Part shown: positions 51,716-60,625 of the stretch, one piece after another | Layout of the letters: every line of letters begins with the position of its first letter | Position numbering within the stretch: position 1 is the stretch's first letter | From: Gaetbulibacter_A sp043876815 | Lineage (GTDB): Bacteria; Bacteroidota; Bacteroidia; Flavobacteriales; Flavobacteriaceae | Direction of reading: 5' to 3' | Length of the DNA: 64,000 nt | Assembly: GCF_043876815.1 (NCBI RefSeq) | Contig: NZ_JBAWKA010000002.1 | Location: forward strand, 124,001-188,000 | The notes under the pieces: model-generated | Told to the model about the DNA's origin: nothing | Databases searched by the model: none | The model's input: only the letters and a program-made list of their open reading frames with translations | Translations under genes and position numbers: made by a program

Positions 51716-52360
51716 ATGGGCTTACTTTCAAAAAAAGACACCAAACTAATATTAGACCCCTTAGCGGATAATAACCCAATTACTATTCAGGTTTTAGGGA
51801 TTTGTTCAGCCTTAGCGATTACAGCAGAACTAAAAGCCTCTATTGTAATGTCAATATCTGTTTTATTTGTACTAGGTATTGGGAATGTGGTGATCTCGCT
51901 AATGCGGAATATCATACCCTCAAAAATAAGAATTATTGTTCAACTTATTGTTGTAGCTACCCTGGTAATTATTGTAGACCTTGTTCTGAAAGCTTTTGCT
52001 TATGAATTAAGTAAAACACTTTCCGTTTTTGTTGGACTGATTATTACTAACTGTATCATCATGGGCCGTTTTGAAGCCTTTGCTCTAGGTAATGGACCAT
52101 GGCGATCTTTTCTGGACGGTATCGGAAATGCTGCAGGTTACGGTGCTATTTTAATTGTCGTTGGATTCTTCAGAGAATTATTGGGTTCAGGCACATTATT
52201 AGGTTTTGCAGTATTGGGAGATCCTATTGAAAAAACCGGATTATATGCTACAGGATACGAGAACAATGGTTTTATGCTATTATCACCTATGGCATTGATT
52301 GTTGTAGGAATCATTATTTGGGTACAACGTACCAAAAATAAAAGCCTAATTGAAGACTAA
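51716..52360 (+). CDS. nqrD: Na+-translocating NADH:quinone reductase subunit D
   Basis: A 214-residue membrane subunit with six helices. It contributes to the iron site between NqrD and NqrE: Cys30 (in VLGICSALA) and Cys113 (in ITNCIIMGRFEAFA) are the expected ligands. GNGPWRSFLDGIGNAAGYG and FFRELLGSGTLLGF follow the family pattern. It starts 7 bases after nqrC. Confidence 0.97.
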   Translation: MGLLSKKDTKLILDPLADNNPITIQVLGICSALAITAELKASIVMSISVLFVLGIGNVVISLMRNIIPSKIRIIVQLIVVATLVIIVDLVLKAFAYELSKTLSVFVGLIITNCIIMGRFEAFALGNGPWRSFLDGIGNAAGYGAILIVVGFFRELLGSGTLLGFAVLGDPIEKTGLYATGYENNGFMLLSPMALIVVGIIIWVQRTKNKSLIED

Positions 52361-52413
52361 ACCAAACTGTGAAAAACATCATTTTAGTACACAACACTAA
52401 ATTTTAAAAAAAC

Positions 52414-53169
52414 ATGGAACATATAGAATTATTTTTTAAATCCATTTTTATCGACAACATGGTATTCGCTACCTTTTTGGGAATGTGTTCTTACCTGGCC
52501 GTTTCTAAAAAAGTGAGTACTGCAATTGGTTTAGGAGCCGCGGTAATATTTGTATTGGCCATAACAGTGCCACTAAACTGGTTATTGGATCAGTATTTAT
52601 TGCAACCTGGCGCTTTATCATGGTTAGGTGAAGAGTATGCAAATTACGACCTGAGTTTCTTATCATTTATCATGTTTATTGCTACGATTGCAACCATGGT
52701 GCAGCTGGTAGAAATAGTAGTTGAAAAGTTTTCACCGTCTTTATACAATTCATTAGGGATCTTTTTACCGCTTATCGCTGTAAACTGCGCAATTCTTGGA
52801 GGATCTTTATTCATGCAGTCAAGAGAAATTCCATCATTGGGCTTGGCTTTTAACTATGGTATTGGTTCTGGTATTGGTTGGTTTTTGGCTATTTTAGCTA
52901 TTGCAGCTATTCGTGAAAAAATAAGATATTCCAATGTGCCGCCAGCTTTAAGAGGCTTGGGAATTACATTTATAATCACTGGTTTAATGGCGATTGGATT
53001 TATGAGTTTTGGAGGTATGCTTACTGGAGGTGATGACGGAGAAAAAGAAAAAGAAGAAAAAACGGCTCAAGTTGAAACTTTGAATGATAGCGTGGTTAAA
53101 GATGAACTCAAAGAAGACAACGTGAAAAACGAAAAAGAGATTGCTAACAACATAAACGTAAACGAATAA
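52414..53169 (+). CDS. nqrE: Na+-translocating NADH:quinone reductase subunit E with charged C-terminal extension
   Basis: The first about 205 residues are a normal NqrE: six helices, Cys25 (FLGMCSYLAV) and Cys125 (AVNCAILGG) as iron ligands, and FNYGIGSGIGWFLAI. Homologues end soon after the last helix. Here about 45 extra residues follow (206-251), almost all Lys, Glu, Asp, Asn and Gln, predicted disordered. It is in frame without a stop, and nqrF starts 1 base after this stop. The tail's function is unknown; an assembly or partner contact is possible. Confidence 0.95.
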   Translation: MEHIELFFKSIFIDNMVFATFLGMCSYLAVSKKVSTAIGLGAAVIFVLAITVPLNWLLDQYLLQPGALSWLGEEYANYDLSFLSFIMFIATIATMVQLVEIVVEKFSPSLYNSLGIFLPLIAVNCAILGGSLFMQSREIPSLGLAFNYGIGSGIGWFLAILAIAAIREKIRYSNVPPALRGLGITFIITGLMAIGFMSFGGMLTGGDDGEKEKEEKTAQVETLNDSVVKDELKEDNVKNEKEIANNINVNE

Positions 53170-53170
53170 C

Positions 53171-54484
53171 ATGATAATATTAGCCTCGGAAACATTAGGA
53201 ACAGTAATTGCCACAGTATCGGTGTTTTTAATTATTACCTTGCTTTTAGTAGCATTATTATTGGTAGTAAAACAAAAATTATCACCATCAGGTCCTGTGA
53301 AAATTACCATCAATGGTGAAAAAGAAATTGAAGTAGCCTCAGGAGGATCATTACTATCTACCTTAGGTGGTAATAAAATATTTTTACCATCGGCGTGCGG
53401 TGGTGGAGGTACCTGTATTCAATGTGAATGCCATGTGTTAAAAGGGGGTGGCGAAGCTTTGCCTACCGAAACACCACATTTTTCCAGAAAAGAATTAAAA
53501 GATGGTGCACGATTGGCCTGTCAGGTGAAAGTTAAACAGGATATGGATATCACCATTCCTGAAGAAGTTTTTGGTATTAAAAAATGGGAAGCTACTGTAG
53601 TGCGAAACTATAATGTGGCGTCCTTTATTAAGGAATTTGTTGTTGAAATTCCTGAAGACATGAATTATAAGGCTGGTGGTTATATTCAAATTGAAATCCC
53701 TGCCTGTGAGATCAAGTATGAAGATATTGATATCACTGCCCATCCTGAGGAACACGATAAACCTGATAAGTTCCAGGAAGAGTGGGATAAGTTCAATTTA
53801 TGGCCTTTAGTTATGAAGAATGATGAGGTGGTAGAACGTGCATATTCAATGGCTTCTTATCCGGCTGAAGGACGAGAAGTAATGTTGAATGTTCGTATTG
53901 CAACACCACCATGGGATAGAAATAAAAATGGTTGGATGGATGTAAATCCGGGAATAGCCTCTTCTTTTATTTTTGCTCAAAAACCTGGAGATAAAGTTAT
54001 TATTTCAGGACCTTATGGTGAATTCTTCATCAACGAGTCTGAGAGTGAAATGCTTTACGTAGGAGGTGGTGCCGGGATGGCTCCAATGCGTTCGCACTTG
54101 TATCACTTGTTCAAAACTCTGAAAACAGGCCGTAAAGTAAGTTATTGGTATGGTGGTCGTTCTAAACGCGAGCTGTTCTATATCGATCACTTTAAATCCT
54201 TAGAGAAAGAATTCCCTAATTTCAAATTTTATATGGCTTTATCGGAGCCTTTAGAGGAAGATAACTGGAAAGTTAAAAAAGATATTAATGATGAAGAAGG
54301 TGATGGTTTTGTTGGCTTCATCCATAATTGTGTGATCGATAATTATTTAAGTCATCATGAAACTCCGGAAGATATTGAACTATATTTTTGTGGGCCACCA
54401 CTGATGAACAAAGCAGTTCAGAAAATGGGTGAAGATTATGGGATCCCTGATGAACACATTCGATTTGATGATTTTGGAGGGTAA
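53171..54484 (+). CDS. nqrF: Na+-translocating NADH:quinone reductase subunit F
   Basis: A 437-residue electron-input subunit. One N-terminal membrane helix (about 12-33), then a 2Fe-2S ferredoxin domain with Cys76, Cys82, Cys85 and Cys117, then an FAD/NADH reductase domain: ERAYSMASYP (FAD), GGAGMAPMRSH (pyridine nucleotide) and the C-terminal FCGPPLMNKAV and FDDFGG. It takes electrons from NADH to FAD and the iron-sulfur centre. It is about 30 residues longer than many homologues owing to a charged insertion near 180-220. Last gene of the operon; a strong terminator follows. Confidence 0.97.
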   Translation: MIILASETLGTVIATVSVFLIITLLLVALLLVVKQKLSPSGPVKITINGEKEIEVASGGSLLSTLGGNKIFLPSACGGGGTCIQCECHVLKGGGEALPTETPHFSRKELKDGARLACQVKVKQDMDITIPEEVFGIKKWEATVVRNYNVASFIKEFVVEIPEDMNYKAGGYIQIEIPACEIKYEDIDITAHPEEHDKPDKFQEEWDKFNLWPLVMKNDEVVERAYSMASYPAEGREVMLNVRIATPPWDRNKNGWMDVNPGIASSFIFAQKPGDKVIISGPYGEFFINESESEMLYVGGGAGMAPMRSHLYHLFKTLKTGRKVSYWYGGRSKRELFYIDHFKSLEKEFPNFKFYMALSEPLEEDNWKVKKDINDEEGDGFVGFIHNCVIDNYLSHHETPEDIELYFCGPPLMNKAVQKMGEDYGIPDEHIRFDDFGG

Positions 54485-54510
54485 AACCTGGATTATATAT
54501 ATAAAAAAAA

Positions 54511-54538
54511 ACCAACGCCTAAGCGTTGGTTTTTTTTT
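54511..54538. terminator. Terminator after nqrF
   Basis: ACCAACGC / GCGTTGGT arms with a 4-base loop, A-run before and T-run after; serves nqrF and the convergent cytochrome c gene. Confidence 0.88.
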
Positions 54539-54548
54539 GATTTCTAGT

Positions 54549-55139
54549 CTATGTCATTTTTGGCGGAATGTTAGCCGGAACAACATTTTCTACAGGATTA
54601 ATACTTTTGAGATACGCGAAAATCGCTTTTAGATCCTCGTCCGGTAAATTTTTGTACGATAGCCACGGCATAGGCGGCAAAAGAGGTCTGCTTCCTTCCA
54701 GGCCTTTAAAAAGCCCTTTTCTGATGGCTCTTAAAAATTGATCTTCCGTCCAGGACCCAATACCTGTATCATCAGGGGTTAAATTACCGGCAAATGATGT
54801 ACCCCATGGTCCGGTAGCGGCCGTAAGTCCCATATTAAAAAGGATATACGACTTTGCTGTGTTCTCATCATATTCTGGTAAAAGTTCATCCGAAGGATGA
54901 CCAGAAAGTAAGCGATCGAAATCGAGTTCCATACCGTTTTCAGTAAATTTTTTAGGGGTGTGGCAATCATGACAACCAATGGCGTTAACTAAATGTTCGC
55001 CACGTTTGACCGGATCTTCGATGGTCATTTCAGTGTCTACAGATTTGTATTCTGAAGTGGTTTCTTTTTTTTCTTTTGAATTACAGGCTGTTAAAATGGC
55101 GCAGCAAAACGCCGCCATTAGGAGGTGATTTGTTTTCAT
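54549..55139 (-). CDS. Monoheme cytochrome c lipoprotein
   Basis: A 196-residue lipoprotein with lipobox LTAC (Cys19), a short acidic linker and one cytochrome c domain. The heme site is Cys56-x-x-Cys59-His60 (GCHDCHTPK). The sixth ligand is probably the Met in LLPPMPWLSY near residue 158. Layout resembles small cytochromes that serve as electron donors to oxidases or to dehydrogenases. It is convergent with nqrF and shares the terminator, but functional linkage to NQR is only positional. Confidence 0.88.
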   Translation of the reverse strand: MKTNHLLMAAFCCAILTACNSKEKKETTSEYKSVDTEMTIEDPVKRGEHLVNAIGCHDCHTPKKFTENGMELDFDRLLSGHPSDELLPEYDENTAKSYILFNMGLTAATGPWGTSFAGNLTPDDTGIGSWTEDQFLRAIRKGLFKGLEGSRPLLPPMPWLSYKNLPDEDLKAIFAYLKSINPVENVVPANIPPKMT

Positions 55140-55255
55140 AATGTTTAGTCGGTTTGTGTGTTGCTTATTACTACCTAATTTAAGAAATTATTCATTATAA
55201 TTAACTTAAAACCAGCTTAGTATTAAAAAAAAATTAGAATCTAATTTTATGTCGT

Positions 55256-55708
55256 TTAGACAAATTCATATTTGAGTTGATCCTTTTCGATCTCAAATAT
55301 TCTTTTTATGTCCAACACATTTGGCACCTGGTCTAGTTGGCAAAGAAATTCAATAACAGCAGAGAGGCCTTCGAATAAAACCGCTTTGCCAGTAGGGTTT
55401 TTAGGTCTTTTATTTTTATGGTGAAGTGGAATTTCAAAACCACAAGCCTTAAGGAAAGTAGCTTCAATTTGTAATAATTCTAAAGGTGTATACCCGTTAA
55501 ATGTCATTCCCAGATTCTGGTGAACGGAACCAAGGTAATTAAGTTTTAGGGAGCCATGTTCATCAGAAAGGTGCTTCCAGGCATCTGTTTTATTTAAAAT
55601 GTTTCCAACAGCACATTGTTTACAACATTCAGGATTGAGCGTTCCGTTATGGAAGGCTGTATATAAATTTTCTATTGCTTTCTGTAATCGATCGGGAATG
55701 CTAGTCAT
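55256..55708 (-). CDS. Conserved hypothetical protein with Cys cluster
   Basis: A 150-residue cytosolic protein. The N-terminal half holds NPECCKQCAVGNILN (about 26-40), a Cys-x-x-Cys arrangement that may bind metal, and a conserved His pair in KHLSDEHGSL. Later come NGYTPLELLQIEATFLKACG and LFEGLSAVIEFLCQLD. I recall very similar flavobacterial proteins carrying a transferred label 'NQR subunit F'; the sequence has no ferredoxin or flavin domain, so that label is not supported here. Function unknown. Confidence 0.7.
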   Translation of the reverse strand: MTSIPDRLQKAIENLYTAFHNGTLNPECCKQCAVGNILNKTDAWKHLSDEHGSLKLNYLGSVHQNLGMTFNGYTPLELLQIEATFLKACGFEIPLHHKNKRPKNPTGKAVLFEGLSAVIEFLCQLDQVPNVLDIKRIFEIEKDQLKYEFV

Positions 55709-55943
55709 AACTATTTTTCTTAACCCTAATTTATTAAAAAATCTAAAACTTACCTAAACTGGGCTAAAATTTACCTGAAACTTTGTAGTCTGGATAAATT
55801 AAAATGTAGGATCAATTTTCGCCAGATTATTTAAAAAACAGTCTTTTATGAACCGTTTATCGATATTTTTTTTGAGCGGGTTCCCAAAAACCTCCGTTTT
55901 TTACTTTTAAATTAGTTCGGGTTTTCGGAATACATGTATATTC
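55709..55943. other. Gene-free stretch before the structured element
   Basis: AT-rich, without a recognisable gene. Contains the 10-base palindrome ATACATGTAT just before the small ORF/structured element at 55944-56096. Confidence 0.4.
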
Positions 55944-56096
55944 ATGACGGAGTTAATCGAATTTAGACCATTTTCTAAAGGAAAAAAAATTAAAAATAAT
56001 TTTGGTGGTTGGGCGCCATTCATTAGGTCTGCTAAATTCTTTATTGCAGATTTGGATGGCGCTTTTTTTTATTATGCGATTTCCGAAGGTTTCTAA
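55944..56096 (+). other. Small ORF or terminator-bearing small RNA
   Basis: Two readings compete. As protein: ATG at 55944 opens 50 codons with sensible composition (FRPFSKGKKIKNNFGGWAPF…FIADLDG). As RNA: 56009-56070 holds nested arms GCGCCAT/ATGGCGC and TCTGC/GCAGA followed by eight T, the look of an intrinsic terminator, with no plus-strand gene upstream to terminate. Either a small protein overlapping a hairpin, or a small RNA ending here. Confidence 0.4.
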
Positions 56097-56155
56097 ATAC
56101 TTTAATCATTCAAACTATTAATTAGTGTATCCTTAAAATTCCGGAGTTTTTAATG

Positions 56156-56491
56156 CTAGTAAAGCATATTATTCATGATGCGTTTAATATTCGATTCCAT
56201 CATGCTCATTTTAGAATCGCTCATGAATATTTCTTCCATTTCTTTTCGAAGTTGACCTAATTCCATATGTGAGTAATCATGCTTGTTTATAGCATCTTCA
56301 ATTTTTTCAAATCGATCTTCTTCAGTGTCCTCTGAGAACTCCCGATAGATTTTCTCAAAGGTTTTTATGTCTACTTTAGATTTAATCAAATTAAGTTCTG
56401 ATGCTGACTCAATGGCATCTGCATTAGCACAAAGTAAAAAAATATAGGTTTCTAATTCTTTTTTACTCCAAAAATCCTTGTACGAATTCAT
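56156..56491 (-). CDS. Small acidic helical protein, hypothetical
   Basis: A 111-residue soluble, acidic, mostly helical protein without signal peptide. The first part (ELETYIFLLCANADAIES…ELNLIKSKVDIKTFEKIYREF) weakly recalls TerB-like folds, in which helices carry acidic residues, but I would not assign it. C-terminal end rich in Met and Asn. It stands alone between a gene-free region and the DASS transporter. Confidence 0.6.
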   Translation of the reverse strand: MNSYKDFWSKKELETYIFLLCANADAIESASELNLIKSKVDIKTFEKIYREFSEDTEEDRFEKIEDAINKHDYSHMELGQLRKEMEEIFMSDSKMSMMESNIKRIMNNMLY

Positions 56492-56650
56492 AAAATTAAA
56501 GTTTTAATTAATCTTTTTGTTTTACCGGTAAACATGCGAGTAACTTTCACATGAAAATGCTTTAGCAGGAAACAAGGTAATTTGAGGGGATATTTAAAGT
56601 TCGATTTTAATCAAAATAAATTCAGATCTAAAGTTACACGTTTTATTGAA

Positions 56651-58090
56651 TTAAAAAACTAGCGGAATAAAGAATTTAAATACCAATAACAGTAATAAAA
56701 CTGAAATAATATTGAGAACAATACCCACTCTTGCCATGTCATTCACCTTTACAAAGCCACTTGCAAATACAATAGCGTTTGGTGGCGTGGCCATAGGTAG
56801 CATGAACGCACAACTACTGGCAATTGTTACAGGTATTAAAAGGTAAAGTATCGGAATGTCTAAACCTAAAGCTATGCCCGCTACAACGGGAGCCAAAACG
56901 GCTGTTAATGCAACATTGCTCATTAATTCTGTCATGAACAACATTAGTGTGATCAATAAGGTTGCCATAAGAAATATGCTAATTTGACTTTCAGCAATGG
57001 CATTTGCAACGGCATCAACAATGCCACTTGTAGACATACCATTGGCCAAAGCTAAACCGCCGCCAAATAGGATAAGTATTCCCCAGGATAGTTTTTCTGT
57101 ATCTCGCCACTTTAAAATAAAATCGCCCTTTTTAAGACTATGAGGTATTGTAAATAAAGCGAGGGCGCCAATGATGCTTATAATCGTGTCGGAGAGATTT
57201 AAGCTCGGTACTAAGGTATTTATTAAACTTCTAAAAATCCATAAAAATACAATCACGGCAAAAGTGATAAGGACCTGTTTTTCATGTGGCGTTATTTTAC
57301 CAAGTTTTTGAAGTTCATCCTGCACCACATTTTTATTAGCTGCAAATACCAACCCCTTGTTCGGAAACATCCATTTTACCAAAACTAAATAGATGATGCC
57401 AATAAGTATGGTGCTTATTGGTAAACCAACAACCATCCATTTTAAAAATGAAATTTGAATGTTGTATTCATTTTCAAGTAAACCGATAAGAACCGAATTT
57501 GGGGGTGTTCCTATAATTGTTGCGATTCCTCCTGCGTTTGCTGAAAATGCAATACCTAACATGACACTTAGCGCAAAGTTTTGATCTTTTTTGGTAAAGC
57601 CATCAGCATCATGAATCAATAATTTGATCACCGACATGGCAATGGGGAGCATAACCACCGTACTCGCGGTATTACTGATCCACATACTCATAAATGCTGT
57701 TGCGATCATAAAACCTAAAATAACTCTATTGGGACTGGTACCCGTTTTATGAATAATATTTAAGGCAATACGTTTATGCAAATTCACTTTTTCTAAAGCA
57801 AGTGCAAGCACAAAACCACCAAAAAACAGGAATACTATCGGACTGCCATAATTAGCGCCAACATCCTCTATGGATGCTACTTTGAACAGCGGAAATAAAA
57901 CTAATGGGAGTAAGGCAGTAACAGAAATAGAAACAGCTTCTGTGATCCACCAACACACCATCCAAAGAGCTGTTGCAATAACTGCTGTTGCTTGTTCCGA
58001 AAGAATTTCAAAAGGTAGAACCTGTATTATTATAAACATTAGCGGTCCTAAAAAAAGACCTATTCGTTTAGAATACGGATGCTGTACCAT
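56651..58090 (-). CDS. DASS (SLC13) family sodium:carboxylate symporter
   Basis: A 479-residue transporter with about 11-12 helices and two inverted repeats. Each repeat carries the sodium-site motif: WISNTASTVVMLP (about 135-147) and TELMSNVALTAVLAP (about 390-404), both S-N-x-(A/T)-x-T-like. FFGGFVLALALEK is the conserved first hairpin. It probably imports C4-dicarboxylates, citrate or sulfate using the sodium gradient, which here would be built by NQR. The exact substrate is not visible. Confidence 0.9.
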   Translation of the reverse strand: MVQHPYSKRIGLFLGPLMFIIIQVLPFEILSEQATAVIATALWMVCWWITEAVSISVTALLPLVLFPLFKVASIEDVGANYGSPIVFLFFGGFVLALALEKVNLHKRIALNIIHKTGTSPNRVILGFMIATAFMSMWISNTASTVVMLPIAMSVIKLLIHDADGFTKKDQNFALSVMLGIAFSANAGGIATIIGTPPNSVLIGLLENEYNIQISFLKWMVVGLPISTILIGIIYLVLVKWMFPNKGLVFAANKNVVQDELQKLGKITPHEKQVLITFAVIVFLWIFRSLINTLVPSLNLSDTIISIIGALALFTIPHSLKKGDFILKWRDTEKLSWGILILFGGGLALANGMSTSGIVDAVANAIAESQISIFLMATLLITLMLFMTELMSNVALTAVLAPVVAGIALGLDIPILYLLIPVTIASSCAFMLPMATPPNAIVFASGFVKVNDMARVGIVLNIISVLLLLLVFKFFIPLVF

Positions 58091-58165
58091 TAATGAGGTT
58101 GATTATTTAAGATTTAAATGTAATCAAAATTTTATTGACATTAATAATAGTAGTAATTTTGTATC

Positions 58166-58543
58166 ATGCGAAAAGTATTATCAAAACAAGAGTTACATAA
58201 CCTGGCCATGAATCATGTTGGAAAGGATTTGGAACAGCGTGGTTTTGAGTTTATTGCTGTAAATAGTAAGCTTAAAAAACACCCGCAATTTGTATGTATT
58301 GATAAGAAAAGTAATTATTATTTTGTTATTGTACGAGCTGTATTATTGCCAAAAAACCCTAACAATTATGATGTGGTTTGGATGGAATCCTTTAAAAATC
58401 ATGCCCGAGAAAAAAATGCTAAAGTGCTTTATGCCGGGGTGGGTTTAGGGAATCCGGAAGGTGAGGATTTGCCTGTATATTTGAATGAAGATTACTTGCT
58501 TGAGTATCATGGCTTACAAGTATTAGAAACAAATTTGAATTAA
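58166..58543 (+). CDS. Conserved hypothetical protein upstream of apbE
   Basis: A 125-residue soluble alpha/beta protein. It begins with a helix (SKQELHNLAMNHVGKDLEQRGFEF), then strands YYFVIVRAVLLP and VLYAGVGLGNPE. Similar proteins in related genomes are, to my memory, often labelled 'NQR subunit F' although they lack its domains; here it ends directly against apbE (no gap), so it may help flavin insertion or NQR assembly. That is inference from neighbourhood. Confidence 0.68.
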   Translation: MRKVLSKQELHNLAMNHVGKDLEQRGFEFIAVNSKLKKHPQFVCIDKKSNYYFVIVRAVLLPKNPNNYDVVWMESFKNHAREKNAKVLYAGVGLGNPEGEDLPVYLNEDYLLEYHGLQVLETNLN

Positions 58544-59521
58544 ATGAAAAGGTATTTACCACTACTGATATTACTATTGACTTTGTTTTCTTGTGAAAAG
58601 GAAATCAAAAATATTAAACTTCGTGGACCTATTTTTGGGACAGCCTATAACATCCAATATTATGCCCCTAATGAAACTAATTATATTCATGAAATTGATA
58701 GTTTGTTTGATGTCATTAACGGGTCTTTATCAACTTATCTAAGAAATTCGGATATTTCAAAATTGAATCGCAATGAATTAGATTCGGTTGATGACCATTT
58801 TGTAAGGGTTTATGAACGATCAAAAGAAATTTATGAGGCTTCAAATGGTGTTTTCGACCCAACTATAGGGAATATTGTAAATGCATGGAATTTTGGAGCA
58901 GAGAGCAACAAATTTTTAACAGACAGTTCTACTATAGATAGCTTGATGCAATTTGTTGGTTTCAATAAAGTTAAACGTCAGGGGAATATTATAAAAAAAC
59001 CAGATGAAACCTATTTAGAGTTTAATGCAATAGCTAAAGGATATGGGATTGATGTGATCAGTGATTTCCTTGAATCTAAAAATATCCAAAATTATATTGT
59101 TGATATTGGTGGTGATTTACGTGTTTCTGGGTTGAATTTAGAAAAGAATGCCGGATGGACTATTGGCATTGATGATCCGAATTTCGATGGTTCCCAAAGT
59201 TATTCTAAAGTTATCGTTTTAAAGGATGAGGCTATTGCCACTTCAGGAACCTATCGAAAATTCAATATCGATAAGAATAGCAATCGTTATGCGCATATTA
59301 TTGATACCAAAACAGGCTATCCTACAAAAACCCATGTGCTAAGTGTTTCGGTAATTGCACCCGACTGTATGACAGCCGATGCCTATGCAACAACATTTCA
59401 GGCTATGGGTGTTGAAAAAGTTACGGAGTTCCTCAAATCACATCCGGAGCTGAAGGTGTTCTTTATTTATGAGAATGAAAATCAGGATTTAGAGACCAAA
59501 TCATTAAACGGTTTTCCTTAA
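58544..59521 (+). CDS. apbE: FAD:protein FMN transferase
   Basis: A 325-residue lipoprotein (lipobox FSC, Cys17) that attaches FMN covalently to Thr of exported flavoproteins, using FAD and Mg2+. Family motifs: RGPIFGTAYNI, DSLFDVINGSLSTY, NGVFDPTIGNIVNAW, FNAIAKGYGID, VDIGGDLRVSG, ATSGTYRKF, AHIIDTKTGYPT and APDCMTADAYATTFQAMG with the metal-site residues. Its substrates are very probably NqrB and NqrC, encoded about 4-9 kb upstream. The start codon follows the previous stop directly. Confidence 0.96.
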   Translation: MKRYLPLLILLLTLFSCEKEIKNIKLRGPIFGTAYNIQYYAPNETNYIHEIDSLFDVINGSLSTYLRNSDISKLNRNELDSVDDHFVRVYERSKEIYEASNGVFDPTIGNIVNAWNFGAESNKFLTDSSTIDSLMQFVGFNKVKRQGNIIKKPDETYLEFNAIAKGYGIDVISDFLESKNIQNYIVDIGGDLRVSGLNLEKNAGWTIGIDDPNFDGSQSYSKVIVLKDEAIATSGTYRKFNIDKNSNRYAHIIDTKTGYPTKTHVLSVSVIAPDCMTADAYATTFQAMGVEKVTEFLKSHPELKVFFIYENENQDLETKSLNGFP

Positions 59522-59532
59522 AAATAAGTCTC

Positions 59533-60348
59533 TTATTTATAACAAACCGGAATAATTTCACCTTTTGCCAAACAATAGGTTTCCACTTGGTCCGGCGTTA
59601 GTTTTTTGGTATAATCTACGGGATCTACCTGGAACCCAATACCACGAAGTTTATCGAAATAATCCTTTCCATACACACGAACATGATCGTATTGCCCGAA
59701 TATTTTGGCACGCTCTTGTTTATCGGTTATGTTGTTATCTTCAAAAGTATGCTCCCGACTTAGGTCTTGGGGAATTTGAAGAATGGCCATGCCTTTTGGT
59801 TTGAGCACCCTGTAAAGTTCGCTCATGGCCTTTATATCATCAGGGATATGTTCCAGAACGTGATTGCATAAAATAATATCAAATTGATCAGATTCGAACG
59901 GCAGGTTACAAATATCAGCTTTAACATCCGCCAAAGGTGAATTTAGGTCAGTGGTTGTATAATCAAGGTTTTTTAGCTTTCTAAAGCGCTTGTAAAATGC
60001 TTGCTCCGGTGCAAAATGCAATACTTTTTTTGGTGCATCAAAGAAATCCGTTTCATTTTTTAAGTAAAGCCAAAGTAATCTATGTCGCTCTAAACTTAAC
60101 GTTGACGGAGAAAGGGCATTGGACCTTTGTTTACCATAGCCATAAGGGAGTAGTGATCTGAACTGTTTTCCATCAATTGGATCGGTAAATTTATTTCCTT
60201 TTAGAATGAAAGCTAAAAGTGGGCGAATGATATAACTGAGCCTGATTAAGATGGGCCGAGGAATGCGATTGAGTATGAACTTAAAAATAGATTTCAAATT
60301 GCTATTTATAGTCTTCGCGAACAGGATAAAAGGTGTCGATAATTTCAC
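59533..60348 (-). CDS. Class I SAM-dependent methyltransferase
   Basis: A 271-residue protein, hydrophobic and basic over the first 50 residues, then a methyltransferase domain: VLHFAPEQAFYKRFRK, DYTTTDLNSPLADVKADICNLPF, DIILCNHVLEHIPDD and ELYRVLKPKGMAILQIPQD. Methyl acceptor unknown; similar proteins act on lipids or saccharides. With the ATG at 60348 it overlaps the cupin gene by 47 bases; a TTG at 60297 would give 254 residues and start just after the cupin stop, so the true start is uncertain. Third gene of the map-cupin-methyltransferase operon. Confidence 0.85.
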   Translation of the reverse strand: MKLSTPFILFAKTINSNLKSIFKFILNRIPRPILIRLSYIIRPLLAFILKGNKFTDPIDGKQFRSLLPYGYGKQRSNALSPSTLSLERHRLLWLYLKNETDFFDAPKKVLHFAPEQAFYKRFRKLKNLDYTTTDLNSPLADVKADICNLPFESDQFDIILCNHVLEHIPDDIKAMSELYRVLKPKGMAILQIPQDLSREHTFEDNNITDKQERAKIFGQYDHVRVYGKDYFDKLRGIGFQVDPVDYTKKLTPDQVETYCLAKGEIIPVCYK

Positions 60349-60619
60349 AGTCGCTTAGAGCCTTCGCACTATGCAAAATGTTTGATGGAATTACGGTGAT
60401 GCTTCCGGCTTCCAAAACTTTGGTCTTGCCGTCTATCGTCATTTCAAATTTACCGGAAACCATTTGTGTAATCTGCTCGTGAACATGTTTATGCTCAGGG
60501 AGAATTGCGCCTTTTTTCACGGTTATAAACCCAATGGTATTGTGCTTCGTATGGACGTAACGTCCGGTGATACCTTCAGTAAGCTCCTTGGGCGGTATAT
60601 TTTTAATGTCGTAAGTCAT
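60302..60619 (-). CDS. Cupin domain protein
   Basis: A 105-residue single-domain cupin. Motif 1 is HKHVHEQITQMVSGKFEM (His, His, Glu metal ligands) and motif 2 is PSNILHSAKAL (last His). The small barrel usually binds a metal and acts as an enzyme or a sugar-binding sensor. It begins 6 bases after map and precedes the methyltransferase, so the three genes form one transcript. Substrate unknown. Confidence 0.88.
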   Translation of the reverse strand: MTYDIKNIPPKELTEGITGRYVHTKHNTIGFITVKKGAILPEHKHVHEQITQMVSGKFEMTIDGKTKVLEAGSITVIPSNILHSAKALSDCEIIDTFYPVREDYK

Positions 60620-60625
60620 AGAAAT

